DNA of 64,000 bases, from NCBI RefSeq assembly GCF_001302565.1, contig NZ_CP012750.1, positions 558,001-622,000 of the forward strand, written 5' to 3'. Each line of letters begins with the position of its first letter. The stretch's first letter is position 1. The notes under the pieces are model-generated. The model saw only the letters and a program-made list of their open reading frames with translations, was not told where the DNA came from and did not search any database. This document shows, in pieces, positions 41,405 through 55,694 of this stretch. Origin of the DNA: Glutamicibacter halophytocola. Its GTDB lineage: Bacteria > Actinomycetota > Actinomycetes > Actinomycetales > Micrococcaceae. A program made the position numbers and the translations under genes.

Positions 41405-42643
41405 GTGAAGCAAACCCCATCGCATTCTTCGAGCCTGATCCTGGTTGCTGCCGGAATGGGCACGCGGCTCGGCGCCGGAATCCCCAAAGCACTGGTCCAG
41501 GTGGCCGGCAAAACTTTGGTGGAGCACGCCATCGACCGAATCCTCCAGGTCAAGCGGATCACCGAAATCATCGTGGTCACACCCGCTGGCGACCACCGCA
41601 TGGCCGAAGCGCTAGCCGCCTTTGGTTCCATGCTGCGCACCGTGCCCGGCGGAAGCAGCCGCGCCGATTCTGTACGCCGCGGGCTCGAAGCGGTCAATCC
41701 CGGGGCCTCGGCCATCTTGGTTCATGACGCCGCCCGCGCCTTTGCCCCCGCAGAGCTTTACGACCGGGTCCTCGATGCCCTGGACCAGGGGCAAGCCAAT
41801 GCGGTCATCCCCGCGCTGCCGGTAACCGACACGATCTCAGTCGTGGAGCCGGGAGGCGCGGCGGGTGCTGAATTCATCGATCACACACCGCCGCGATCCA
41901 CCCTGCGCGCGGTGCAAACTCCGCAGGGATTCAACGCAGCGGTGCTGCGCCAGGCCCATGCCCAGCTCGACCACTGCACCGAAGCCGAACTGGAAAAAGT
42001 TACCGATGACGCTTCGATCGTGAGCGCGCAGGGAGAAAAGGTGCAGGTCGTCGCCGGAGCGCAGCAGGCGCTGAAGGTCACGCACCCCGAGGACCTGGAG
42101 ACCGCCAACCAGCTGGCCACCGACCAGAACAGCTCCGCCAACACTGCCAGGGAAACAATGATTCTGCCACGCATCGGCAACGGCATCGACGTCCACGCCG
42201 TCAGCCAGGACCCCGCCCGGCCAATGTGGCTGGCTGGCCTGCACTTCCCGGACGATGTTGGCCTTTCGGGGCATTCGGACGGCGACGCGGTGGCCCATGC
42301 TGCCTGCGATGCGCTCTTTAGCGCTGCCGGGATCGGCGATCTGGGAACCCACTTTGGGGTGGACCGGCCGGAATTCTCCGGGGCCAGCGGTGTGAGCCTG
42401 CTTGCAGAAGCGGCCCGCCTGGTTCGCGAGGCAGGGTTCGAAATCGGGAATGTCGCCGTGCAGTTTGTGGGACGGCGCCCGCGCTTCTCGGCCCGCCGCG
42501 AAGAGGCCAGCCAGGTGCTCAGCGATGCGATAGGCGCCCCAGTCAGCGTCATCGCAACCACCAGCGATGGCCTGGGGTACGAGGGCGAAGGCACCGGAAT
42601 TACCGCCTACGCCACCGCCCTGGTCTTCCCCCGGCAGCGGTGA
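41405..42643 (+). CDS. ispDF: IspD-IspF bifunctional MEP-pathway enzyme
   Basis: A 412-aa fusion. Residues about 1-235 are IspD ([20 protein letters not shown], cytidylyltransferase making CDP-ME); residues about 255-412 are IspF ([10 protein letters not shown] and [20 protein letters not shown] with the zinc Asp and His ligands, cyclodiphosphate synthase). The two enzymes flank the IspE step of isoprenoid synthesis. No stop or frameshift separates them, so the linker ([16 protein letters not shown] region) is real. GTG 41405 sits 7 nt from a TAAGCT box. Confidence 0.93.
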   Translation: MKQTPSHSSSLILVAAGMGTRLGAGIPKALVQVAGKTLVEHAIDRILQVKRITEIIVVTPAGDHRMAEALAAFGSMLRTVPGGSSRADSVRRGLEAVNPGASAILVHDAARAFAPAELYDRVLDALDQGQANAVIPALPVTDTISVVEPGGAAGAEFIDHTPPRSTLRAVQTPQGFNAAVLRQAHAQLDHCTEAELEKVTDDASIVSAQGEKVQVVAGAQQALKVTHPEDLETANQLATDQNSSANTARETMILPRIGNGIDVHAVSQDPARPMWLAGLHFPDDVGLSGHSDGDAVAHAACDALFSAAGIGDLGTHFGVDRPEFSGASGVSLLAEAARLVREAGFEIGNVAVQFVGRRPRFSARREEASQVLSDAIGAPVSVIATTSDGLGYEGEGTGITAYATALVFPRQR

Positions 42644-42715
42644 GCGCGCAGGCCCGGCGAATGCCCAGATCAGCGAGCGCATCACAAGTGAAGTACAAAG
42701 GCCGTGTCCATCGGA

Positions 42716-42721
42716 TAACCT
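42716..42721 (+). promoter_or_regulatory. -10 box (leaderless type) of cysS
   Basis: TAACCT, 7 nt before GTG 42729, although ispDF ends only 85 bp upstream. Confidence 0.45.
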
Positions 42722-42728
42722 TAAAGGC

Positions 42729-44180
42729 GTGAGCCTGCGATTCTATGACACCAAAACAGCATCTGTACGCGACTTCCAGCCGCTAGCCGAAGGCGAAGTC
42801 AAGCTGTACTACTGCGGCGCCACCGTACAGGGCATGCCGCATGTAGGCCATGTGCGCAGCGCCATCGTTTTCGATGTCCTGGTTCGCTGGCTGGAATACC
42901 GCGGGTTTGCGGTCACCACGGTACGCAACGTGACCGATATCGATGACAAGATCCTGGAGAAGTCCGCCAACTCCTTTACCGCAGATTTCGAGGCCGACAA
43001 GCACTACAAGCCGCGCGAAGAATGGTTTGCCCTGGCCTACCGCTTCGAGCAGGAATTCGCCCGCGCCTATGAAGCGCTCGGTGTACGCCGGCCGACCTAT
43101 GAGCCGCGCGCTACCGGGCACATCACCGAAATGCATGAGCTGATCTCGGAGCTGATCGAGCGAGGCCACGCTTACCCGGCCGCCGATGGCTCCGGCGATG
43201 TGTACTTCGACGTGCGCTCGTACGAGCAGTACGGTGCCTTGACCCGGCAGAAGATCGAGGACATGCAGGACGCCGCGGACTCCGATCCGCGAGGCAAAAA
43301 GGACGCCCGCGACTTCGCCCTGTGGAAGGGGCACAAGGAATCCGATCCGGGCACCGCTTCCTGGCCAAGCCCATGGGGCCGCGGCCGCCCGGGCTGGCAC
43401 CTTGAGTGCTCGGCGATGGCCGGCAAATACCTGGGCAGCGAGTTCGACATCCACGGTGGCGGACTGGACCTGCGTTTCCCGCATCACGAAAACGAGATGG
43501 CGCAGTCCAATGCGGCCGGCCACGGGTTCGCCAACTTCTGGATGCACAATGGCATGGTCACCTACGAGGGCGAGAAGATGTCCAAGTCCATTGGCAACAC
43601 CATTTCCCCCGAGGAAATGCTCGCCCTGGCCGACGCCCGAGTGGTGCGCTACTTCCTGGGCCAGGCCCAGTACCGCTCCATGCTGGACTACCGTCCGGAC
43701 TCGCTGACCGAAGCCGGTGCCGCGGTGGAACGCATCGACACCTTCATCTCCAACGCCCGCTACCGTTTGGGTGCCGCGGCAGATTCGATCGTTGCCACGC
43801 AGGTGCCGGAGGCATTCGCCAGTGCGATGGATGACGACCTGAACGTCCCGATGGCCCTGGCGGCGTTGCACGAAACCGTGCGCCACGGCAATGCCTCGCT
43901 GGACAAGCACGACGACGCAGCCACGGCCACCGCACTGGGCCAGGTTTTGGCGATGACCCGGGTCCTCGGACTGGACGATGCCGGCAATCAGCAGAATTCC
44001 AAGGCAACTGCCGAGCACGATGTCCTGGATCAGCTGATCCAGGCGCAGCTGGCTGAACGCGCCCAGGCGCGAGCCGCCAAGGACTGGGCCCGCTCGGATG
44101 CGATCCGCGATGCCTTGGCCGCCGCTGGAATCACGGTGCTCGACTCGGCCGACGGCGCCCGCTGGACACTGAACAACTAG
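42729..44180 (+). CDS. cysS: Cysteinyl-tRNA synthetase
   Basis: A 483-aa class I synthetase charging tRNA-Cys. HIGH-type motif [10 protein letters not shown] and KMSKS ([11 protein letters not shown]) are intact; zinc ligands are in [15 protein letters not shown] and FPHHENE. The GTG 42729 gives the standard N-terminus ([14 protein letters not shown]); the longer frame begins within ispDF. Confidence 0.96.
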   Translation: MSLRFYDTKTASVRDFQPLAEGEVKLYYCGATVQGMPHVGHVRSAIVFDVLVRWLEYRGFAVTTVRNVTDIDDKILEKSANSFTADFEADKHYKPREEWFALAYRFEQEFARAYEALGVRRPTYEPRATGHITEMHELISELIERGHAYPAADGSGDVYFDVRSYEQYGALTRQKIEDMQDAADSDPRGKKDARDFALWKGHKESDPGTASWPSPWGRGRPGWHLECSAMAGKYLGSEFDIHGGGLDLRFPHHENEMAQSNAAGHGFANFWMHNGMVTYEGEKMSKSIGNTISPEEMLALADARVVRYFLGQAQYRSMLDYRPDSLTEAGAAVERIDTFISNARYRLGAAADSIVATQVPEAFASAMDDDLNVPMALAALHETVRHGNASLDKHDDAATATALGQVLAMTRVLGLDDAGNQQNSKATAEHDVLDQLIQAQLAERAQARAAKDWARSDAIRDALAAAGITVLDSADGARWTLNN

Positions 44181-44224
44181 CCGACCTAGCGGCTACAACA
44201 AACTCAACTTTAAGGACACAAACC

Positions 44225-45172
44225 ATGAGCAAAAAGGGCCCAACCAAGGGCAGTGGCGGCAAGGGACGACGTTCCCTCGAGGGCAAGGGCCCGACCCCGA
44301 AGGCAGAAGACCGCCCGTACCACAAGGCTTACCGCGCCAAGCAGCTTTCCGAGCGCTCGGCAGCCAAGCGCAGCACCGGCAATCGCACCGACCGCATCAA
44401 GGTCAACGCCGAATTTGTCACCGGCCGCAACTCGGTGGTTGAAGCACTGCGCGCCGGCATCCCTGCCAAGGCGCTGCATGTAGCCATCCGCGTTGATGTT
44501 GACGACCGCGTGCGCGAGTCCCTCAAGCTTTCTGCGGCCCAGGGCATTCCGTTGATGGAAGCCTCCAAGCAGGAGCTCGACCGGATGACCGATGGCGCGA
44601 TCCACCAGGGCCTTGCCCTGCAGATTCCGCCCTACGAATACAAGGACGCCGTTCAGTTGGCGACCAAGACTATCAAGGACTACGACCGCGGGTACACCAA
44701 CTCCCAGCCGCTGTTCCTTGCCTTGGACGGCATCACCGACCCGCGCAACCTTGGCGCGATCGTTCGCTCGGCCTCCGCATTTGGCGCAGACGGCGTCATC
44801 ATCCCTGAGCGTCGAAGTGTTGGCATGACTGCCTCGGCATGGAAAACCAGCGCCGGCGCTGCCGTGCGCGTTCCTGTTGCCAAGTGCAGCAACCTGACCA
44901 GTGCGCTGAAGGAAATCAAGGCCGCCGGTATCTTCGTGATCGGCCTAGACGCCGGTGGCGACATGGAATTGCCAAACTTTGAACTGGCGACCGGCCCACT
45001 GTGCATCGTGGTTGGCTCGGAAGGCAAGGGCCTGTCCCGACTGGTTCGCGAAAACTGCGACGCCATTGTCTCGATCCCCATCGACTCCGCCATGGAATCG
45101 CTGAACGCGTCGATGGCCGTCGGCATTTCGCTGTACGAAGTTTCCCGTCTGCGTAATCAGGGCACCAAGTAG
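44225..45172 (+). CDS. rlmB: 23S rRNA 2'-O-methyltransferase RlmB-like (TrmH/SpoU)
   Basis: A 315-aa SPOUT methyltransferase. A Lys/Arg-rich N-terminal extension (about 60 residues, likely RNA-binding) precedes an L30e-like substrate-binding domain (NAEFVTGRNSVVEALRAG). The SPOUT domain has NLGAIVRSASAFG, VVGSEGKGLSRLV and IPIDSAMESLNASMAVGI, the SAM-binding knot. It methylates a guanosine ribose in 23S rRNA. Last gene of the conserved block. Confidence 0.92.
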   Translation: MSKKGPTKGSGGKGRRSLEGKGPTPKAEDRPYHKAYRAKQLSERSAAKRSTGNRTDRIKVNAEFVTGRNSVVEALRAGIPAKALHVAIRVDVDDRVRESLKLSAAQGIPLMEASKQELDRMTDGAIHQGLALQIPPYEYKDAVQLATKTIKDYDRGYTNSQPLFLALDGITDPRNLGAIVRSASAFGADGVIIPERRSVGMTASAWKTSAGAAVRVPVAKCSNLTSALKEIKAAGIFVIGLDAGGDMELPNFELATGPLCIVVGSEGKGLSRLVRENCDAIVSIPIDSAMESLNASMAVGISLYEVSRLRNQGTK

Positions 45173-45187
45173 CACTGGGCATTCTTC

Positions 45188-45230
45188 AAAGGGTTGCCAC
45201 TTGTCGAGAGACAGGTGGCAACCCTTTTTT
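45188..45230 (+). terminator. Terminator of rlmB
   Basis: AAAGGGTTGCCAC-TTGTC-GAGA-GACA-GTGGCAACCCTTT with one bulged base, ending in a run of T. Confidence 0.93.
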
Positions 45231-45353
45231 CGTAGAGTGACCCGCTTCATAACAACAAATTTCAGTTGTTTTTGGGGAGGATGCACTCCTATCCGCTCAG
45301 GAACCGCGAGAATTCGGAGTTTTTGAAGCCAAGGATGAGTGCGCAGGCCGATT

Positions 45354-45381
45354 TTGCGTCTGGTGGGAATCCGTGTAGAGT
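45354..45381 (+). promoter_or_regulatory. rrn promoter P1
   Basis: TTGCGT-N16-TAGAGT. The flanking stretch 45240-45730 is leader without genes. Confidence 0.55.
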
Positions 45382-45459
45382 TTTATCTCGCGCCGCTGAT
45401 CCGGACGGGCCGAAAAGGCCTGCAGGAAACAGCGGGGTGAACAAGCTGGAAACATCGAG

Positions 45460-45487
45460 TTGACTTTGGTTGACATGATGGTAGGCT
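45460..45487 (+). promoter_or_regulatory. rrn promoter P2
   Basis: TTGACT-N16-TAGGCT; nearest strong promoter to 16S, about 245 bp upstream. Confidence 0.6.
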
Positions 45488-45551
45488 TGAAAAGTTGCTC
45501 CGGAGCGAAGCAGTCACCGAGTTTGTGGTGGTTGTGGTGTCGAGAGTGTTT

Positions 45552-45575
45552 GTTGTTTGAGAACTCAATAGTGTG
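45552..45575 (+). promoter_or_regulatory. rrn leader antitermination element
   Basis: TTGTTTGAGAACTCAATAG is the leader sequence common to rrn operons of related actinobacteria, with the boxB/boxA-like antitermination signals; the exact boxes cannot be fixed by eye. Confidence 0.5.
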
Positions 45576-45732
45576 CCAAGTTTGTTGATACCGAATATTT
45601 TTATTTGGTGAATACATAACATTTGCTTGAGGCATTGCACCCCCGTGTAGTGTTCTTGAGTGTTTTTTATTCGCCAGGATTTTTTCATTGATTCTCCCTT
45701 ATTTTCCGAGGGGTTTCGGTGGCTTTTTGTTT

Positions 45733-51035
<5,303 letters not shown>

Positions 51036-51203
51036 ACAATAAAGCATTATTTGAACTAACAATTTTTCAATGCTGCTCGCGTTCACTATGCGGTTACGAG
51101 ACAACAACCTCTGAAACCATAAAACTTTTGCAGGTGCAGGGCTTCGGTCCTGGCACTGGAAACACATATGACCAGGAATGGTTGGTTTGTGTGCTTCGTG
51201 ATT

Positions 51204-51323
51204 GTTACGGCGGTCATAGCGTGGGGGAAACGCCCGGTCCCATACCGAACCCGGAAGCTAAGGCCCATTGCGCCGATGGTACTGCACTCGTGAGGGTGTG
51301 GGAGAGTAGGTCACCGCCGGACT
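51204..51323 (+). rRNA. rrf: 5S ribosomal RNA
   Basis: About 120 nt: GTTACGGCGGTCATAGCG at the 5' end, CCGAACCCGGAAGCTAAG in the middle, and GTAGGTCACCGCCGGACTT at the 3' end pairing with the start. Confidence 0.95.
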
Positions 51324-51345
51324 TAACTTGAATAATATGTGGTTT

Positions 51346-51380
51346 GGGCCCTGACACAGTTTGTGTCAGGGCCCTTACTT
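51346..51380 (+). terminator. rrn operon terminator
   Basis: GGGCCCTGACACA-GTT-TGTGTCAGGGCCC, perfect 13-bp stem followed by TTACTTG. Confidence 0.88.
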
Positions 51381-51565
51381 GTTTAACCAGCAAAACAGGT
51401 TGGTGGGGGTTCGGGTGGGTGCCTGGCCCCCCTTTTCGTTTTAGTGGGTGATCGGCAGTAGATGGCATCTGGGCCGTGCGGAAAGCGGTCATGAACTTTC
51501 GATGACACTTCTTTGGTCGTAGTGTCTAAAGTGAATTCGGATTCCCAGCGACCGTGGAGACAAAG

Positions 51566-52942
51566 GTGTCTAGTAAGCAAGTGTCTTTTCTTGAAAATCT
51601 TAAGAAGGTTCTTCCTGATGAATCGGTAGTCCAGGATGAACTAGTTTTATCGGAAAATTCTAGGGACTTCGGACAGTTATCCGAGATGCCGATTAATCCC
51701 ATTGCAGTCGTCTTTCCTACAGAAGCGCAACAGGTCCAGCAGCTCATGCAACTGGCTACTGAATTTGGAATGCCGGTGATTAGCCGTGGGGCCGGCACAG
51801 GCGTATCTGGCGGTGTCCATGTCTTAGGCGAAGCCGTCATTCTCAATCTGAGCAGGATGAACCGGATCCTCGATATCCGTCCCGATGACGAAATTGCTGT
51901 TGTCGAGCCTGGGGTCATTAATCACGACCTCAATGTGGCAGTCGCCAAATTTGGTTTGATGTATGCCCCCGATCTGGCAAGCTACAAGATGTCCACCCTA
52001 GGCGGCAACGTCGCTACGAATGCGGGTGGTCTACGCTGCGCAAAGTATGGAGTTACGCGCGAATCAGTTCTGTCTCTGGATGTTGTCCTTGCTGACGGGC
52101 GCCTGATACGCGTTGGCAAGAATACCTTCAAGGGTGTAGCCGGCTACGACCTAACAGCGCTATTCACGGGATCTGAGGGAACCTTGGGCGTTGTAGTGCG
52201 AGCAGTGCTTCGATTGCGTTACCTGCCTGTAGACGAACGTGACGTCTCTTTGCTTTTCCCTTCACTCGAAGAAGCGGTTCACGGTGTGCAGCTCATTGCA
52301 AAAGCCAGGATCCAGCCAGCGATTCTGGAACTGATCGACCACGCGACCATTCAGGTCTTGGACAAACAATATTCAACCAATCTCTCTGCGTCAGGTGGAG
52401 CCATGTTGTTGGCCAGGCTAGACGGATATGGAGCAGCTCGTGAAGAGGAAGCCATCCGCGAGGTATTTGCAGATCGCAATGTCGTACTCAGCTCGGCTGG
52501 AAGCAGCGAGGCTACTCAACTCATCGAAATGCGACGCACCAGCAGGGGAGACACCAAAGATGATGCCTACAGGACCGGTGAAGACGTAGCGATTCCGAAG
52601 AGCAAAATGGTGGAGTACGTTCACCGGCTGCAGGCGGCTGCAAAGCAAGAGCGAGTCGACTTGCGAATGATCTCCCATGTTGGCGACGGCAATTTGCATC
52701 CCACATTTTCTGTAGAACCTGACGACGTTGGCGATCCGTTGGCTCGATTGCACCGCGCCGTTGAGAGTTCCGTGCGCATTGCTTTGGAAATGGGAGGAAC
52801 GATTACGGGTGAGCACGGTGTTGGCCTGATCAAGAAGGACTGGTTGCCATGGGAACAATCGGCAGATGTGCTGCAGCTTCAACGCAGCATCAAGTCACTA
52901 CTGGATCCATTGAATATCCTGAACCCGGGTAAAGCTATATAA
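51566..52942 (+). CDS. FAD-linked oxidase (glycolate oxidase GlcD/D-lactate dehydrogenase type)
   Basis: About 458 aa. N-terminal PCMH-type FAD domain: PVISRGAGTGVSGGVHVLGE and TLGGNVATNAGGLRCAKYGV bind FAD; GSEGTLGVV follows. The C-terminal domain contains ISHVGDGNLHPTF and TGEHGVGLIKKDW, which mark the GlcD/LldE-like 2-hydroxyacid dehydrogenases. GTG 51566 has GGAGACAAAG six bases before it; GTG 51554 is a longer alternative. Base composition is visibly more AT-rich than neighbouring housekeeping genes, and it lies between rrn and a phage attachment tRNA, hinting at transfer (inference). Confidence 0.85.
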   Translation: MSSKQVSFLENLKKVLPDESVVQDELVLSENSRDFGQLSEMPINPIAVVFPTEAQQVQQLMQLATEFGMPVISRGAGTGVSGGVHVLGEAVILNLSRMNRILDIRPDDEIAVVEPGVINHDLNVAVAKFGLMYAPDLASYKMSTLGGNVATNAGGLRCAKYGVTRESVLSLDVVLADGRLIRVGKNTFKGVAGYDLTALFTGSEGTLGVVVRAVLRLRYLPVDERDVSLLFPSLEEAVHGVQLIAKARIQPAILELIDHATIQVLDKQYSTNLSASGGAMLLARLDGYGAAREEEAIREVFADRNVVLSSAGSSEATQLIEMRRTSRGDTKDDAYRTGEDVAIPKSKMVEYVHRLQAAAKQERVDLRMISHVGDGNLHPTFSVEPDDVGDPLARLHRAVESSVRIALEMGGTITGEHGVGLIKKDWLPWEQSADVLQLQRSIKSLLDPLNILNPGKAI

Positions 52943-53046
52943 CTGTAACGCTGTTGGCTGATGCCGGTCCTTGGCCCTACCGGTCTATCGGAAAAGGATT
53001 ATGTGATCAGAATGCTCAGGGTGTAGAGTAAAAACGTTCTTGATCA

Positions 53047-53123
53047 CGGGATATGGCGCAGCTTGGTAGCGCGCGTCGTTCGGGACGACGAGGTCGCAGG
53101 TTCAAATCCTGTTATCCCGACCA
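53047..53123 (+). tRNA. tRNA-Pro(CGG)
   Basis: A 77-nt gene including an encoded CCA; acceptor CGGGATA/TATCCCG, anticodon loop TTCGGGA (anticodon CGG), T-loop TTCAAAT. Its 3' end is the likely attachment site of the element to the right. Confidence 0.95.
53080..53123 (+). other. Probable attL of the prophage
   Basis: Tyrosine integrases usually cross over in the anticodon- or T-arm half of a tRNA; the tRNA is rebuilt at this end. Exact core needs the matching attR outside the window. The integrase gene starts 84 bp later. Confidence 0.5.
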
Positions 53124-53126
53124 ATT

Positions 53127-53160
53127 CACCCGCTAAAACTCAACCAAGTTCTAGCGGGTG
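53127..53160 (+). terminator. Hairpin after tRNA-Pro
   Basis: CACCCGCTA and TAGCGGGTG around a 16-nt loop; no T-run. It shares CCCGCTA with the hairpin at 56412-56441. Confidence 0.55.
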
Positions 53161-53207
53161 ATACCAAAACTAAAAACGGTGATGCCATTTTGGTTTAAAC
53201 TAAGTCC

Positions 53208-54395
53208 ATGGCATCACTAATTGAGCGCAAGAATAAGGACGGCAAGGTCACCTCTTACCGCGTCCAATGGCGCAGGGGCGGGCGCGAAACACCCCTAGAA
53301 TACGAGCGATTCAAAGACAAGCGCGACGCTGAGACGTTCAAGCGCATCCTCGAAATGAACAACCACGATTCGGTCAAAACCGAACGTGAGATCATCCGTG
53401 CGTCAAACCGGTCACCAACCTTATTTGCCGTATTTGAGCAGCACATGGCGCGACTCACCAACCTATCAGACGGAACCTTGACGGGGTACCGGCGCGACTG
53501 GAAAAACCATATAGCGCCCATGTTCAAGGACACCCCAGTTGAAACAATCGATGAGGATGACCTCGCCGAATGGGTGGCTTACATGAAAGACAAGAAGCGC
53601 TCACCGAAGACCATCGCGAACGTTCACGGCTTCTTCTACTCGCTCATGAAAACGGCAGTGTCTCGCAAGTATCGCGCAGACAACCCGTGCGAAGAAACTC
53701 GCCTGCCAAAGAACGACGCGACCGAGGAAAAGAATACCTACCTCACCAAGGCGGAACTAGCGCTAATCTTGGTGCACACAAAAAAGCACTTCCACCCGAT
53801 GGTCCTGTTCCTTGTCGGCACTGGGCTACGCTTCTCAGAGGCTATGGCCTTGCGCCCTGGCGACTTCTCGGACGCGAATGGGGAATACTCTGTCACGGTC
53901 AGTAGGGCGTGGAAGAAGTCATCTACACAGCGCCGTGCGATCGGTCCACCCAAGTCGGAGAAAGCACGTCGCAGTGTTTCCTTCGGTGAGGATCTGGCCT
54001 TGAAAATTGCACCGCTGATTCAAGACTGCGCACCGGATGACTACGTGTTCAAGATGGAGCAGGGCGGAGAAACACACTCCCAAGCTGTTTACAACAAGGT
54101 CTGGAAGCCGGCGATATTAGCGGCTCAAAAGGACGGGCTGAAGAAGACCCCACGCATTCACGACCTGCGCCACACCTACGCCTCATGGCAGTTGGCAGGC
54201 GGTACGAGCATCTTCGACCTGTCGCGGTTCATGGGCCACGACTCGGTGAACACCACAGCCAACGTGTATTCGCACCTGATGCCCGAATCGAGGCGCAAGG
54301 GCGCGGCCACCATGAACAAAACGATGGGCGGCCTGTTCAACATCAAGACGCAAAAAGAAATCGACGCAGAGAAACTGGAAGCTATCGAGCAGTAA
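53208..54395 (+). CDS. int: Tyrosine integrase (phage/ICE)
   Basis: A 395-aa site-specific recombinase. Arm-binding N-terminus (SYRVQWRRGGRETP), SAM-like core-binding domain (about 65-160, TLTGYRRDWKNHI), and catalytic domain with Arg in GTGLRFSEAMAL, HDLRHTYASWQLAGG (His-x-x-Arg), MGHDS His and nucleophile Tyr in ANVYSHL. It should insert and excise the element at the tRNA-Pro. Followed by a bidirectional terminator. Confidence 0.95.
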   Translation: MASLIERKNKDGKVTSYRVQWRRGGRETPLEYERFKDKRDAETFKRILEMNNHDSVKTEREIIRASNRSPTLFAVFEQHMARLTNLSDGTLTGYRRDWKNHIAPMFKDTPVETIDEDDLAEWVAYMKDKKRSPKTIANVHGFFYSLMKTAVSRKYRADNPCEETRLPKNDATEEKNTYLTKAELALILVHTKKHFHPMVLFLVGTGLRFSEAMALRPGDFSDANGEYSVTVSRAWKKSSTQRRAIGPPKSEKARRSVSFGEDLALKIAPLIQDCAPDDYVFKMEQGGETHSQAVYNKVWKPAILAAQKDGLKKTPRIHDLRHTYASWQLAGGTSIFDLSRFMGHDSVNTTANVYSHLMPESRRKGAATMNKTMGGLFNIKTQKEIDAEKLEAIEQ

Positions 54396-54403
54396 ACACT
54401 ATG

Positions 54404-54445
54404 AGACCCCCACTGGATCTTCGGATCTAGTGGGGGTCTTTTTTT
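54404..54445. terminator. Bidirectional terminator int/immA
   Basis: AGACCCCCACTGGATC-TTCG-GATCTAGTGGGGGTCT with one mispair and seven T. Confidence 0.93.
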
Positions 54446-54866
54446 ATGCCTGAAATTCGGCTACCTGATTCATCATCTCAACTACTTGCTTGGCGTTGAG
54501 GGTGTTCACGAACGCTTCTACAACCCATGGCATGACGTTGAGTTGTGCGGCTATCTCACTAGTGGCAAGCGTGAATCGTGCTTGTTCAAGGATCATGTCG
54601 AAGTTGAGCAGCTTCCCCGCTGCCCACTTGTCGGCAAGTCTCTCTGTTTTTGGGTGGTGCCCGTGGTGCCCGTATCTGGCATGCCCGATTTCGTGGGCGA
54701 GGGTGGAACGGTATTGGGCTTCGCTGAGGCCGGGGGAGAGTGTGATGAGGTGTCGGGGTTTGTCGTAGATGCCCCAGAGTCCGTTAGGTGTGGGCGCTTC
54801 TCTTACGCGCACACCCAACGCCTCTGCTATGGCATTAAGGTTCGTGTGGGCTGTCGTCTGGTCCAA
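54444..54866 (-). CDS. ImmA/IrrE-family metallopeptidase
   Basis: A 140-aa protein with the zinc protease motif HEIGHARYGH near residue 58. Phage ImmA-type proteases cleave the neighbouring repressor to trigger induction; Glu in the HExxH motif is catalytic and the third ligand is probably in the following helix (TERLADKWAA). It overlaps the repressor gene by 32 nt, so both are translated from one message. Codes on the minus strand, the lysogeny direction. Confidence 0.88.
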   Translation of the reverse strand: MDQTTAHTNLNAIAEALGVRVREAPTPNGLWGIYDKPRHLITLSPGLSEAQYRSTLAHEIGHARYGHHGHHPKTERLADKWAAGKLLNFDMILEQARFTLATSEIAAQLNVMPWVVEAFVNTLNAKQVVEMMNQVAEFQA

Positions 54867-55269
54867 TGTTTGGATCTGCTTTCTTTGCTGCTAGACCATA
54901 ATTTCTAGCATCCTCTGCCGACATTTTGGAGTAGTCGGGGTCGTCGTCTACGAGTTGAAGTTTGCGGACGTTGTCGATGTTTTGGCGTCCGGCTGCTCGG
55001 CGCAGGACTTCTTCAAGTAAGGCGGTTTCGGGAACGTCCTTGAGGCTGGCTTCAGCTGCTGCGTCGTTTACCTCGGATGCTTCCAGTAGTCCGGCTGCTA
55101 GTAGCCCGTCTACTGGGTTCAGGTTGTATGCGCGGCACACTGCGATGATTACTTCCGCTGTTTCAATGTTGCGGTTGAACGTGCTTGGTTGCTGTCCGAG
55201 CTTTATGGCCATCTGGCGCTTGGTGTCGCCGGTTTTCGCTTCGAGCCACTGTGAGATGTTCGTGTTCAT
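54835..55269 (-). CDS. Phage repressor (immunity) protein
   Basis: A 144-aa protein with a Cro/CI-type helix-turn-helix in its first half (GDTKRQMAIKLGQQPSTFNR) and an acidic C-terminal tail (DDDPDYSKMSAEDARNYG). Position beside the ImmA protease and divergent to the Cro-like gene identifies it as the lysogeny repressor; target sites are likely the repeats between 55270 and 55510. Confidence 0.8.
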   Translation of the reverse strand: MNTNISQWLEAKTGDTKRQMAIKLGQQPSTFNRNIETAEVIIAVCRAYNLNPVDGLLAAGLLEASEVNDAAAEASLKDVPETALLEEVLRRAAGRQNIDNVRKLQLVDDDPDYSKMSAEDARNYGLAAKKADPNIGPDDSPHEP

Positions 55270-55457
55270 AAAAATAATTATGTTGCATTTTTGCTACATG
55301 CGCAAGGCTATTGATGCAAGTCAGCACAATTGTGTGTTGCGTCATTCGAACATCGCGTGATTCAAATTCGAAATACACTGTTGCAATTCTGTCCGTATGT
55401 GTGTCAGACTCGAAACATCAAAAAGCAAAAACGCAACAAACTTAAGGGGTGTAGCCA
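55270..55457. promoter_or_regulatory. Divergent immunity/early operator region
   Basis: A 188-bp AT-rich gap. TTCGAA-containing repeats occur at 55344-55350, 55366-55372, 55470-55476 and 55501-55506, the last two inside the cro-like gene. TTGCA/TGCAA pieces also recur (55283, 55315, 55385). These are candidate repressor or Cro sites. Confidence 0.55.
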
Positions 55458-55694
55458 ATGAGCCAGCGAATTCGAATCAAACCTGGACTTCTGGACCGAC
55501 TTCGAACATTCTCCGGGATCACTTCAGACGACGCGCAAGCAAGAATGCTCGGAGTTGACCGCGCAACCATAAACCGTGTCAAGAACGGCGAACAGCCATC
55601 CGCAAAGTTCATGGCAGCTCTATGCAGTTCCTACGGGCTCGGACTGGGCGAAGCGTTCGAGATCTACGAGGTTGCAGAGGAAGTAGCAGCATGA
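55458..55694 (+). CDS. Cro-like helix-turn-helix protein
   Basis: A 78-aa DNA-binding protein: QARMLGVDRATINRVKNGEQP is a compact XRE-type helix-turn-helix. First gene of the rightward early operon, so probably the Cro-like counterpart of the minus-strand repressor. The stop overlaps the next start (ATGA). Confidence 0.8.
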   Translation: MSQRIRIKPGLLDRLRTFSGITSDDAQARMLGVDRATINRVKNGEQPSAKFMAALCSSYGLGLGEAFEIYEVAEEVAA

